Origin: Sedimenticola sp. | GTDB taxonomy: Bacteria; Pseudomonadota; Gammaproteobacteria; Chromatiales; Chromatiaceae | Reading direction: 5' to 3' | Length of the DNA: 64,000 nt | NCBI GenBank assembly: GCA_002869585.1 | Contig: PKUO01000011.1 | Span: 1-64,000 of the forward strand | In this document: positions 8,972 through 17,875 of the stretch, one piece after another | Numbering within the stretch: position 1 is the stretch's first letter | Layout of the letters: each line of letters opens with the position of its first letter | Notes under the pieces: generated by a model | Databases searched by the model: none | What the model was told of the DNA's origin: nothing | The model's input: the letters and a program-made list of their open reading frames with translations, nothing else | Translations under genes and position numbers: made by a program

Positions 8972-9993
8972 GTCTGCGGTTGAATGCTTAGCGTTATACC
9001 CGTGGTTTGTTCAGCGCTGGCCGAACTCTTCTGGGCATCGAAAAACAGCATACCCTGATAGCCGATGAAGGCGGCAAGCAACAAGGCGGCCTCGAAGCGA
9101 TTGATCCGCCCGGGTCCACCGAAACCGTATCCCATGACGAACAGGGCCAGGGTGAGGCCGATCATCATAGTCATATCGCGACTGAATACCTCATCGGCAA
9201 AAGGGCCTGGGGCAATCAGACCGGGCATGGAGAGTACGGCCATAATATTATAGAGGTTGGAGCCGATGATGTTGCCGATGGCGATGTCATGCTCCTTTTT
9301 CAGGGCGCTGGTAATGCTGGCCGCCAGCTCCGGCAGGCTGGTGCCGAGGGCGACGATGGTCAGGCCAATGATCAGGTCACTGATACCGAAGGCGGTAGCC
9401 ACATTGACTGCGCCCCAGACCAGCATGCGCGAGCTGATCAGCAGTGATATCAGGCCGAGTACGAACAGCGCCACCGCCTTTTGGGTGGACATGGATCCCG
9501 GAATTTCTGCATCAAACTCCATCTCCATCGGATCAGAGTTGCGATGTCGCATTGCGATGCGCACCATGCCGTAAGATACCGCCGCCAGAGCCAGCAGGAG
9601 GACCACGCCATCGAATACGCCCAGGTCGCGGTCTATCATCAGCAGCATGGCAAGCAGGCAGATCGCAAGCAGGATCGGATACTCACGCCTGAGGGTGTCG
9701 GAGTGGACGCTGAGCGGGGCAATGATGGCTGTAATCCCCAGGATCAGGCCGATGTTGGCAATATTCGAGCCTAGGGCGTTACCGATTGCCAGTCCTGGAT
9801 TGCCCTGAAATGATGCCACGACTGAAACCAGAATCTCCGGTGCCGAAGTGCCGAAACCAACGATGGTCAACCCAATCAGCATGGGTGATACACCCAGGTT
9901 TCTGGCAATTACCGCAGCGCCTGTGACAAAGCGTTCGGCGCCCCAGACGAGAATTGCAAATCCTGCAATGATTGCAACGATGTTAAGCAGCAT
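8968..9993 (-). CDS. yrbG: Calcium/sodium antiporter (CaCA family, YrbG type)
   Basis: The membrane protein has the duplicated alpha-repeat of CaCA exchangers: GFGTSAPEILVSV in the first half and ALGTSLPELAASI in the second, each followed by GN..GSN motifs (GNALGSNIANIG, GNIIGSNLYNIM). About ten hydrophobic segments are visible. I start at the ATG at 9993, where the first membrane helix (LLNIVAIIAGFAILVWGAERF) begins; an in-frame GTG at 10065 would add 24 polar residues unlike the family. No strong Shine-Dalgarno supports either start. The family exchanges Na+ for Ca2+ across the inner membrane. It heads the yrbG-kdsD-kdsC-lptCAB run. Confidence 0.9.
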   Translation of the reverse strand: MLLNIVAIIAGFAILVWGAERFVTGAAVIARNLGVSPMLIGLTIVGFGTSAPEILVSVVASFQGNPGLAIGNALGSNIANIGLILGITAIIAPLSVHSDTLRREYPILLAICLLAMLLMIDRDLGVFDGVVLLLALAAVSYGMVRIAMRHRNSDPMEMEFDAEIPGSMSTQKAVALFVLGLISLLISSRMLVWGAVNVATAFGISDLIIGLTIVALGTSLPELAASITSALKKEHDIAIGNIIGSNLYNIMAVLSMPGLIAPGPFADEVFSRDMTMMIGLTLALFVMGYGFGGPGRINRFEAALLLAAFIGYQGMLFFDAQKSSASAEQTTGITLSIQPQT

Positions 9994-10137
9994 AAAGATT
10001 TCGTACTGATTGGAATTGTAGGGTTGGCGCCATTGCGCCGGTGGAATTGTTTCAGACCTTGGCACTATTGTCCAAAGCTGTTTTCCCCATGCCGGTCCGC
10101 TTGATCATGGGGTGAGAGTTTTGATGTCAGGAGGTGG

Positions 10138-10323
10138 TCAGTTCGCCTGGTTCTTGATTTTTCCACACCGGCTGCATTGATAGCGGCTGACCAGTTTTCC
10201 TTGTGTGACGTCGAAAACACTCTCCTTGTCTAGCTGCCATTTGTGATGTCCTTGCCGGCAGAGGGTATTTCCTTTGTGGCGCTCACTGGCCTTGGGTCTT
10301 TTGAAAGGGATGATCTCCGCCAT
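10138..10323 (-). CDS. Small conserved zinc-ribbon-like protein
   Basis: This 61-residue basic protein starts MAEIIPFKRPKASERHKGNTLC and has a Cys/His pattern, C22 and H26-H27 followed by a C-terminal CSRCG pair, that could bind one zinc ion. I recognise the N-terminus as a small conserved protein of gammaproteobacteria of unknown function. It lies 13 nt after the DUF4426 gene, probably in the same transcript. Regulatory or nucleic-acid binding would fit the fold but is a guess. The 144 nt between it and the exchanger start show no further gene. Confidence 0.8.
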   Translation of the reverse strand: MAEIIPFKRPKASERHKGNTLCRQGHHKWQLDKESVFDVTQGKLVSRYQCSRCGKIKNQAN

Positions 10324-10336
10324 TGTCCGGTGGCCG

Positions 10337-10777
10337 CTAGTCGATGAAGAACTGTTGTGTCAGCCGTGCTTTCAGTGGGGTACTGTGACCTTCGGGTTTC
10401 ACTTCCAGATAGAATTCGAGGCTCTCCTGATCGGTGATCGGGAAGTCGCCAATGTAGTAGATGGCCTCGCCCTCGCGGATCTCTTTAAGCGCGATATCTT
10501 TCCGCTGGCCGATCAGGTTGGTGGCATAGGCTTCAACGGATGCCGCAACCGGTTGGCCGGTGGTATTGGCAACATCCTTGATAACGCTGATATTCAGCAG
10601 TCCGCGGAATTTACTCCGGACCAGGCCGTAGGTAGTTGCGATTTCAGGGCTCAGGGTGGTTACCGGCAGTGCATTGTGATGGATGGTATAGCCATCGGCC
10701 TGGGTAATATTTTCCGCAAGGAGTTGCAGTGGCGCGAGGAGAGCGAGAAGCATGAGGATTCTGGGGAAAATGGCCAT
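10337..10777 (-). CDS. DUF4426 exported protein
   Basis: The 146-residue protein has a clear signal peptide (ILMLLALLAPLQLLA, cleavage before EN) and a mature domain with DGYTIHHNALPVTTLSPEIATTYGLVRSK, which I recognise as DUF4426. The fold is expected to be a small periplasmic or outer-membrane-associated beta domain; function is unknown. It lies upstream of the zinc-ribbon-like protein and is the second of a probable two-gene unit. In many gammaproteobacteria this family lies near proC-yggT-yggU, as here, which supports the call but not a role. Confidence 0.85.
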   Translation of the reverse strand: MAIFPRILMLLALLAPLQLLAENITQADGYTIHHNALPVTTLSPEIATTYGLVRSKFRGLLNISVIKDVANTTGQPVAASVEAYATNLIGQRKDIALKEIREGEAIYYIGDFPITDQESLEFYLEVKPEGHSTPLKARLTQQFFID

Positions 10778-10878
10778 TGGCGTGACTCCAATCGATTCGT
10801 CTGGCGGTTATTGTTGATTTATGAGATGTGGAAACCGGGAAAAAGTTTCCTCCCAGGTAGTGCTCGGCAGGCCCTGTA

Positions 10879-12858
10879 TCAGGAGACCTGACTGTTGCTG
10901 ATCAGGCGTGGTGCGGTGCGCTCCGCTTCGACCAGTGGCCGTGAGTTGTTGAGGTTGTTGTACATGTTGCGCAGGATAGTCAACTGTTTGGCCACAGCGT
11001 TGTACTGCTCCTGGAGTTCAATAATCCTGGATTCAAGGGTGTCACGGGAGCGGCTTACCTTCTGCAGATCCTGCAGGCGGCGCTCCATCTGGTTTTTGTG
11101 CTCCTGAATCTGGAAGGCCAGTGGCTCAAGGGCGGTTTTCAGCCAGTTATCGACCTCTTGTCGGGACTGGAAAAAGATGTCTCTGGCGCGACTGACCATG
11201 GCGATGAAGAAGCGTTTTACCACGAAATGCTTCTCGGTCATGGTGGTGACAGGGCTTTTGCGGAAAATTTCCGCTTCCTGGTAGAGCAGTTCAAGCTCCA
11301 CGCGGTAGCGCATGATCGAGAACATTTTCGGTTGCACCAGGGTGAAGCCGTGATCGTTCTGGAAACGGCGATAGATGCTGCGAATCAGCTTGCGGGCCTG
11401 TTCGCTCTGCTCAACCACTACCTGCATATTGCCACGCATCTCGTCGAACAGGCTGCGCATGTTGGTTTTCAGTCCAGGGGTGGTCCAGTTGCCGGACATT
11501 TTGTGCCGGGTCTGGCTGATGCTCTTTTCCAGCTTTTTCAGGTCGAGGGCGTCGCGCAGCACGTTCGCCTGCTCTTTCAGGACCTTGCGGCTTGCCTGAA
11601 AGCTGTTGACGTTGCGCATGTATTCAGCCTGCTCGTCGCGGGTTCTGGCCATCATGTGTTCGATCACATCCTGGCTCTTGCCGCTCAGCTGGCGCAGCTC
11701 TTCCAGCTGTTTTTTGATGCCGTTGAGCTTGTGGGTGACCACGCCGCGGGTGTTCTCCAGCATCTGGCTGATTTCCGCGGTGACGGTGTCCTGGATGATC
11801 TCCTGGCGCGAGTTGAGAATGTCCCGCGACAGATAGTTCTCCAGTTGCTGCAGGGCGCTCTTGTCCAGCAGGGGCTGATCATCCTTAACCTTGGCCAGCA
11901 GACCCTTCTGGGCGGAAACAGGAAAAATGGCGCTGCGGCTGATGCCCAGTATTTTCGCCGTGCTGTTGCGCTGATCCTCGATGGACTGGTTGATGCTGCC
12001 TTCGTCCTTCAGGTCGTCCCACAGGGTGTCAATCTTGTTCAGCACCACCATCAGGCCGCGCTTGCGGCTGCTGTGAAACCCCTTGATATGGTTCTGCCAC
12101 ATCTCCAGGTCGGTACGCGTGACGCCGGCGTCCGCGGCCAGCACGAACAGCACAGCCTGTGACGATGGCAGCATGTTCAGCGTAAGTTCCGGTTCGCTGC
12201 CGAGGGCATTCAGGCCGGGTGTGTCCAGAATACACAGGCCGCGCTTGAGTAGTGGATGGGGAAAGCTGATCAGGGCATGGCGCCACTTGGGGATTTCAAC
12301 GTAGGTGGGCGGCTTGCTCTGATGCAGATAGTGTTCCGGGTCGTACATCCCGAGGCGCACCGCCTCTTCGAGGGTGACGCGGCGGGTCTGGATCACCTCG
12401 CGCAGACAATCCTCCACCTGATCCGGGGAGTTGATGTCCAGCGGATAGGTTACCCACAGGCTCTTGTCCTGTTTCAGTTAATCGAAGGAAGACTCTTCGA
12501 GGCGGGTCTCTATCGGCAGCAGGCGGATATAGGATTTGTCCTCACTGCTGTCGTAAAACATCTCGGTAGGGCACATGGTGGTGCGCCCTGCGGTTGATGG
12601 AAGCAGTCTGCGGCCATAATCGGCAAAGAAGATGGCGTTGATCAGTTCGGTTTTGCCGCGGGAGAATTCTGCAACGAAGGCGATGGTGAGGCGGTCGCTG
12701 TTGAGTGCGGCCATGCACTCCTTGATGCGTTTTTCACCATCGGCTGTAGCCAGTTTATGGCGTTTCAGCCACTCACGGTAGTCAGACACAGTGCGAATGA
12801 GCCCGGCCTTCCACTGCTCATAAGCGTATAACTGTTTGTCGAGACGTGATTGTTCCAT
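10879..12858 (-). pseudogene. Dynamin-like GTPase, interrupted by an in-frame TAA
   Basis: One uninterrupted frame of 659 codons plus stop encodes a bacterial dynamin-family protein, but codon 127 is TAA (plus-strand TTA at 12478-12480). Before it: the G1 P-loop AEFSRGKTELINAIFF and the G2-like AGRTTMCPTEM. After it, in the same frame: LKQDKSLWVTYPLDIN, G3 LDTPGLNAL, G4 LNKIDTLWDD, then long coiled-coil helices. Upstream and downstream parts each lack part of the GTPase site, so neither product should work alone. The second part could start at a GTG at 12417. Family members with this N-terminus occur beside proC and yggT in gammaproteobacteria; a membrane-remodelling role is inferred. A point mutation and a sequence error both fit. 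No frameshift is involved. Confidence 0.88.
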
Positions 12859-12948
12859 CGTTTTTTATCTGCCCGATATGTCTGGCTGGTCCGGGTGCAT
12901 TTAGCCGAAAGTGTAGCTTATTCTTCCAAAAAAAACCTGTGTTGTCAC

Positions 12949-13236
12949 TCATTTAGCGACAATAGGTAAGGGAATCTTTAATGGATTTCGTATCCGCAGG
13001 CGTTTGCTGCGGCTGGTTTCGCCGCTTTCCAGGGAAATCCGGCTCTTGGCGACGCCAAACTGCTTGGCCAGAAAGCCGATCAGATGACTGTTGGCCTTGC
13101 CGTCGACCGGCGCTGCCTTGATGCGGATCTTGTAGTACTCATCGAAAGGGCCGGCGAATTCGTCCTTGCTGGCACGCGGTTGAATGCGAACATTGAGAAT
13201 CAGATCATCTCCGTCCCAGCGATACCATTCATCCAT
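12949..13236 (-). CDS. yggU: DUF167 family protein YggU
   Basis: This 95-residue protein matches the DUF167/YggU family: LNVRIQPRASKDEFAG near the start and IRIKAAPVDGKANSHLIGFLAKQFGVAKSRISLESGETSRSKRLRI in the core. It is a small alpha/beta cytosolic protein of unknown role. It follows yggT by two bases, as in E. coli, and completes the yggS-proC-yggT-yggU set. The 90 nt to the dynamin-like gene contain no visible gene. Confidence 0.92.
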   Translation of the reverse strand: MDEWYRWDGDDLILNVRIQPRASKDEFAGPFDEYYKIRIKAAPVDGKANSHLIGFLAKQFGVAKSRISLESGETSRSKRLRIRNPLKIPLPIVAK

Positions 13237-13238
13237 GG

Positions 13239-13817
13239 TTAGCGAAACGGACTGCCCAGCAACACCTGTATTGGCGGGAGCAGCAGCATTTTCAGCAATA
13301 CCAGGCCGACGATGACCAGCATCGGCGAAAGGTCCAGGCCGCCGAGTGGAGGGATGATCCGGCGGGCCGGCCCGAGCAGGGGCTCTGTCAGGCTGTAGAG
13401 CAGGCTGGCAGCCGGATTATAGCCTCCAGTGCCCACCCAGCTGAGAATTACCTGGATGAAGATGGCAATCAGGAAAAGATTGATCGCCAGGGCGATCAAT
13501 TCCGGGAGTGACCACAGGAAGGCCGACAGGAACTGTCCGCCTACGCCGGTAACCAGCAGTGTCAGTGCGAGTTCGAGGGACTTCACCAGCCAGGCCAGCA
13601 CCAGGGATGAGATATCCATGCCTGACACCCCGGGGATGAATCGCCGCATGGGTTTCAATACCGGGCTGGTCACTTTGACCACAAACTGGGAGATGGGGTT
13701 GTGGAAGTCGGCCCGGAACAGCTGCAGCAGAAATCGTAGCAGAACAACCAGGGCATAGCTGCCAAAGATTATCTGGATCAGAAACACCAACGGATCGGTC
13801 AGATAGGCGCTACCCAT
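13239..13817 (-). CDS. yggT: YggT family integral membrane protein
   Basis: The 192-residue protein has two YggT repeats: an N-terminal hydrophobic pair with LLQLFRADFHNPISQFVVKVTSPVLKPMRRFIPG and a C-terminal pair with ILSWVGTGGYNPAASLLYSLTEPLLGPARRIIPPLGGLDLSPM. About four membrane segments are visible. I use the ATG at 13817, which overlaps the proC stop by one base (TGATG); a GTG one codon earlier is possible. In other bacteria the family affects osmotic and ion stress tolerance and cell division; its biochemistry is unknown. Confidence 0.92.
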   Translation of the reverse strand: MGSAYLTDPLVFLIQIIFGSYALVVLLRFLLQLFRADFHNPISQFVVKVTSPVLKPMRRFIPGVSGMDISSLVLAWLVKSLELALTLLVTGVGGQFLSAFLWSLPELIALAINLFLIAIFIQVILSWVGTGGYNPAASLLYSLTEPLLGPARRIIPPLGGLDLSPMLVIVGLVLLKMLLLPPIQVLLGSPFR

Positions 13818-14644
13818 CACTCATTCCCCAGCATTTCAGAAAGTTCGACAGAGCGGTCTCTGGCGCCGGTCAGTGCCTTGCTGAACAGGTTGCGTATCTC
13901 CCCCTGTTCCAGGATGGACAGTGCGCGTTCGGTGGTTCCGCCGGGTGAGGTCACCTTCTCGCGAAGGACTCCCGGTCCGTCGCTGCTCTCTATGGCCATG
14001 CGCGCCGCTCCCAGTGCGGTCTGGAGGGTCAGTAGCCGGGCCTTGTCCGGGGGGATGCCCAGCTCAGTAGCGGCCTGTTCCATAGCCTCCATGATCAGGA
14101 AGAAATAGGCAGGGCCGCTACCGGAAAGGGCGGTTACCGCATCCATCTTCGCCTCGTCGTCGACCCAGACGGTCAGCCCCACCGAGCGCAGAATGGTTTC
14201 GGCCATATCCCGCTGTTCGCTGGTGACATCGTCACCGGCATGCAGCACGGTGGCCCCAGCCTGTATCATCGCCGGGGTGTTAGGCATGGTGCGCACCAGT
14301 GCGATGTCGCAACCGAGCCAGCGCTTCAGGGATGCCTCGCGGATGCCGGCCGCAATGGAGACCACCAGGGGTGCTGATTTTTTAATGGCAGGCGCAAGTT
14401 CGGTCGCGACCTGGCGCAGGAACTGGGGTTTGACCGCGAGGACGACAATGTCCGCCTGCTCCACCGCCGAGGCGTTGTCTGCGGCGGACTGCACGCCGTA
14501 CCTTGCGGAGAGGTCGGCAAGCTTTTCGGAATCGGGGTCGCTGGCGATGATTCGATGTGGCTTGTAGCCATCGGCGATCAGTCCGCCAATGAGGCTGGCC
14601 GCCATGTTGCCGCCACCGATGAAGGCTATGGTGTTAGTCGACAT
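13817..14644 (-). CDS. proC: Pyrroline-5-carboxylate reductase
   Basis: Started at the ATG at 14644 (275 residues), the protein opens with the Rossmann motif STNTIAFIGGGNMAASLIGGL and carries the C-terminal dimer and substrate domain with GSGPAYFFLIMEAM and VTSPGGTTERALSIL. It reduces pyrroline-5-carboxylate to proline, the last step of proline synthesis. An in-frame start 11 codons upstream gives a longer form without family support. It lies between yggS and yggT as in many gammaproteobacteria. Length matches the E. coli enzyme (269). Confidence 0.95.
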   Translation of the reverse strand: MSTNTIAFIGGGNMAASLIGGLIADGYKPHRIIASDPDSEKLADLSARYGVQSAADNASAVEQADIVVLAVKPQFLRQVATELAPAIKKSAPLVVSIAAGIREASLKRWLGCDIALVRTMPNTPAMIQAGATVLHAGDDVTSEQRDMAETILRSVGLTVWVDDEAKMDAVTALSGSGPAYFFLIMEAMEQAATELGIPPDKARLLTLQTALGAARMAIESSDGPGVLREKVTSPGGTTERALSILEQGEIRNLFSKALTGARDRSVELSEMLGNE

Positions 14645-14724
14645 ATCTGGAAGTCTTCCTGAGTCTGTGCGTTTCAATACTACTCTACCTTATCTGTTGG
14701 CTGCTATTCGCATGCTGTTTACAA

Positions 14725-15426
14725 TCAGTGCGCCTGCACGACAGGATTGCGTGGCCCGAAGATGGCCGTTCCCACCCTGACGATGGTCGCACCCTCGGCA
14801 ATGGCGGCCTCGATGTCGTCGGACATACCCATGGAGAGGGTTTCCAGCGGCAGTTCCGGCGTTGCGAGTCTGTCCCGGATCTCCCGCAATCGCCGGAAGG
14901 GTTCGCGCTGGGCTTGAAAATCATCCGCCGGGGCCGGTATGGCCATCAGGCCGCGGAGTTTCAGGCGCGGCATTTTGCCAATAGCCTTGATGGCGCTTTC
15001 CACCTGATCAGGCAGGAAGCCACCCTTGGTCTGCTCGATATCGACATTCACCTGCAGGCAGATATTGAGGGGAGGCAGTCCCTCGGGACGCTGATCATTG
15101 AGCCGCTGCGCATGCCTGACATCGTCGAGACTGTGAACCCAGTCGAAATTTTCGGCAATGGGTCGTGTTTTATTGCTCTGGATTCTACCGATAAAATGCC
15201 ATTGTGCAGCAGTGCCTCTGAGTTCGTTGATCTTCGGCAGGGCCTCCTGGAGGTAGTTTTCGCCAAAAGCATCCTGGCCCGCCTCCAGTGCTTCGCTGAT
15301 ATCGGAGACAGGCCGCGTCTTGCTGACTGCCAACAGCGCGATCTCTGCGGCTGGGCGGCCGGCGCTTCCGGCAGCCAGCCGGATACGCTCTTGTACCTGT
15401 TTGAGATGCGCCCTGATCGAATCCAT
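14725..15426 (-). CDS. yggS: Pyridoxal phosphate homeostasis protein (YggS/PLPBP)
   Basis: The 233-residue protein, started at the ATG at 15426, is an alanine racemase-like TIM barrel with Lys36 in EIALLAVSKTRP as the PLP-binding residue, then FGENYLQEALPKI, WHFIGRIQSNKTR and the C-terminal LSMGMSDDIEAAIAEGATIVRVGTAIFG. The family buffers free PLP and affects amino-acid pools; it has no known catalysis. It is divergent from pilT, a conserved neighbour, and the 183 nt between must hold both promoters, though I find no convincing -35/-10 pair there. Confidence 0.95.
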   Translation of the reverse strand: MDSIRAHLKQVQERIRLAAGSAGRPAAEIALLAVSKTRPVSDISEALEAGQDAFGENYLQEALPKINELRGTAAQWHFIGRIQSNKTRPIAENFDWVHSLDDVRHAQRLNDQRPEGLPPLNICLQVNVDIEQTKGGFLPDQVESAIKAIGKMPRLKLRGLMAIPAPADDFQAQREPFRRLREIRDRLATPELPLETLSMGMSDDIEAAIAEGATIVRVGTAIFGPRNPVVQAH

Positions 15427-15609
15427 GATGAAAAAATGCCGACTGATGTATACTTCGTTTATTAGCAAATTACGTATAGAATCCTGATATTAAATCAGAT
15501 TCGTGATAGTTTTGCTCATAATGAAAGCTGCCATGACGGTTTTCAAGGGGAGCTCTCGAGAAAAACTGGCTTACGCAGTCACTGTTGTGTCTTTAGGGGG
15601 ATGATTCGA

Positions 15610-16647
15610 ATGGATATTGCTGAGCTACTTGCTTTCAGCGTTAAGCACAATGCTTCGGACCTGCATTTGTCAGCTGGGCTCCCGCCCATGATCCGAGTGG
15701 ATGGCGACATTCGCCGAATCAACGTACCTGCGCTTGAACACAAGGTGGTTCATGGGCTGGTCTACGACATCATGAACGATAAGCAGAGAAAGGATTTCGA
15801 GGAGTTTCTGGAGACGGACTTCTCCTTCGAAATTCCCGGCCTGGCCCGTTTTCGTGTCAACGCCTTCAACCAGGACCGTGGCGCCGGCGCAGTCTTTCGT
15901 ACTATTCCCTCCAAGGTGTTGACCCTTGAAGATCTGGGTTGCCCAGAGACTTTCAAAGAGATCATTAGCGTTCCGCGAGGTCTGGTACTGGTTACCGGGC
16001 CGACCGGTTCCGGTAAATCCACCACGCTGGCTGCGATGATGGATTACAAGAATGATACCGACTACGCCCACATCCTGACGATCGAAGATCCCATCGAATT
16101 TGTGCACACCAGCAAAAAGTGCCTGGTGAACCAACGTGAAGTGCATCGGGATACCCTGGGCTTTGCCGAGGCGCTACGCTCAGCGCTGCGTGAAGACCCG
16201 GACATCATTCTGGTCGGTGAGCTACGCGACCTGGAGACCATTCGACTGGCGCTGACCGCCGCTGAGACCGGGCATCTGGTGTTCGGTACCCTGCATACCA
16301 GCTCGGCTGCGAAGACCATCGACCGTATCATCGACGTCTTCCCCGCCGGTGAGAAATCCATGGTCCGTTCCATGCTCTCGGAATCGCTGCGGGCGGTTGT
16401 AGCCCAGTCCCTGCTGAAGAAATCAGGTGGCGGGCGTACTGCGGCCTGGGAGATCATGGTCGGCACCCCTGCAATCCGTAACCTGATTCGTGAAGACAAG
16501 GTGGCCCAGATGTACTCGGCCATTCAGACCGGACAGGCCTATGGCATGCAGACCCTGGATCAGCATCTCCAGGAACTGGTCAAGAGAGGCTGGGTGAGTC
16601 GTATCGATGCGCGTGCCAAGGCGGTCAACAAAGATATATTTACCTGA
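15610..16647 (+). CDS. pilT: Type IV pilus retraction ATPase PilT
   Basis: The 345-residue ATPase starts at the ATG at 15610, with GGGGGA eight bases upstream; an ATG three codons earlier lacks this spacing. It has Walker A GPTGSGKST (130-138), Asp box HILTIEDPIEF, Walker B DPDIILVGELRD, His box TGHLVFGTLHT, and the PilT-specific AIRNLIRE motif near the C-terminus that is needed for retraction. It pulls type IV pili in for twitching motility and DNA uptake. It is followed 64 nt later by pilU. With the Pil-Chp genes at 27-37 kb, the window holds much of the motility control but no pilin gene. Confidence 0.97.
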   Translation: MDIAELLAFSVKHNASDLHLSAGLPPMIRVDGDIRRINVPALEHKVVHGLVYDIMNDKQRKDFEEFLETDFSFEIPGLARFRVNAFNQDRGAGAVFRTIPSKVLTLEDLGCPETFKEIISVPRGLVLVTGPTGSGKSTTLAAMMDYKNDTDYAHILTIEDPIEFVHTSKKCLVNQREVHRDTLGFAEALRSALREDPDIILVGELRDLETIRLALTAAETGHLVFGTLHTSSAAKTIDRIIDVFPAGEKSMVRSMLSESLRAVVAQSLLKKSGGGRTAAWEIMVGTPAIRNLIREDKVAQMYSAIQTGQAYGMQTLDQHLQELVKRGWVSRIDARAKAVNKDIFT

Positions 16648-16711
16648 TTGGACATAATAATAAACAAGGACCTGGCCATGATGGTCGGAAAAGTAATAAG
16701 AGAGGATCGGC

Positions 16712-17827
16712 GTGGATTTTAATTCACTATTGAACCTGATGGTTCACAAGAAGGCATCAGACCTTTTTATCACGGTGGGCATGCCCCCGTGCATCAAAGT
16801 GAACGGACGCATCACGCCCGTTTCCAAAACCCGCATCAGCGATGAACAGGCCCGAGAGCTGGTGCATGGTCTGATGACGCCATCCCAGCGCGAAGAGTTC
16901 AAGCACACCAACGAGTGTAACTTTGCGGTGAATGCCAAGGATTGTGGTCGTTTCCGCGTCAGCGCCTTCGTTCAGCGCGATGAGGTGGGGATGGTGTTGA
17001 GGCGCATTGAAACCACGATTCCGGAAATCGAAGGCCTGTTGTTACCGCCGATCATCAAGGATCTGGCAATGACCAAGCGGGGGTTGATCATCTTCGTTGG
17101 CGCAACCGGCACCGGTAAATCCACCTCGCTGGCCTCGATGCTCGGTTACAGAAACCGCAACAGTTCGGGGCATATCATTACCGTCGAGGACCCGATCGAG
17201 TTTATTCATGAACATGCGGGTTGTATCGTTACCCAGCGTGAGGTGGGCATTGATACCGAATCCTACGAGATAGCGCTGAAAAACACCCTGCGCCAGGCTC
17301 CCGATGTGATTCTTATTGGTGAGATCCGCAGCCGGGAAACCATGGATCATGCGGTGGCCTTCGCCGAAACCGGACACCTCTGTCTTTCCACCCTGCATGC
17401 CAACAATGCCAATCAGGCGTTGGACCGCATCATCAATTTTTTCCCCGAGGACCGGCGCGATCAGGTGTTCATGGATCTCTCGCTCAACCTACGGGCCATT
17501 GTCGCGCAACAGCTGGTTCGCCGCCCTGACGGTAAAAGCAGAAGACCAGTGGTGGAGGTGTTGGTCAACACCCCGCTGGCATCTGATCTGATCCGCAAGG
17601 GTGAAGTGCACAAGCTGAAGGAACTGATGAAGCGCTCAACCGAGCAGGGTATGGTGACCTTCGATCAAGCCCTCTATAACCTCTACAAGGAGGGTGAGGT
17701 CACTTACGAAGACGCCATTTTGCATGCCGACTCTGCCAACGAGGTACGCCTGATGATTAAGCTCGGCAGTGGCGATGCGGATCAGTATTCAGCCAAGCTG
17801 AGTACCGTGTCACTGCTGGACGAATAG
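16712..17827 (+). CDS. pilU: Type IV pilus accessory retraction ATPase PilU
   Basis: The 371-residue paralogue of PilT starts with GTG at 16712, after an AGAGAGGA stretch. It has N-terminal MVHKKASDLFITVGMPPCIKVNG, Walker A GATGTGKST, Asp box HIITVEDPIEF, and His box TGHLCLSTLHANNANQALDRI. The C-terminus is longer than in PilT and lacks AIRNLIRE, as expected for PilU. PilU works together with PilT to raise retraction force. The gene ends 48 nt from the convergent pyrK end; I see no hairpin with a T-run in between. Confidence 0.95.
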   Translation: MDFNSLLNLMVHKKASDLFITVGMPPCIKVNGRITPVSKTRISDEQARELVHGLMTPSQREEFKHTNECNFAVNAKDCGRFRVSAFVQRDEVGMVLRRIETTIPEIEGLLLPPIIKDLAMTKRGLIIFVGATGTGKSTSLASMLGYRNRNSSGHIITVEDPIEFIHEHAGCIVTQREVGIDTESYEIALKNTLRQAPDVILIGEIRSRETMDHAVAFAETGHLCLSTLHANNANQALDRIINFFPEDRRDQVFMDLSLNLRAIVAQQLVRRPDGKSRRPVVEVLVNTPLASDLIRKGEVHKLKELMKRSTEQGMVTFDQALYNLYKEGEVTYEDAILHADSANEVRLMIKLGSGDADQYSAKLSTVSLLDE

Positions 17828-17875
17828 AGGATTTATCCGGCGCGACGGGATGACCTTCTCGGCGATCGCTCCAGT

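Noticed and set aside
11098-12162. Long plus-strand ORF (354 codons) opposite the dynamin-like gene
   Set aside because: Antisense to a frame with clear GTPase motifs; its translation has no recognisable domain and reflects GC-rich codon shadowing.
4278-12480. Recoding of TAA as a sense codon
   Set aside because: Several intact genes in the window (for example ptsH at 1835 and soeA) end in TAA at the expected family length, so TAA is a normal stop here.
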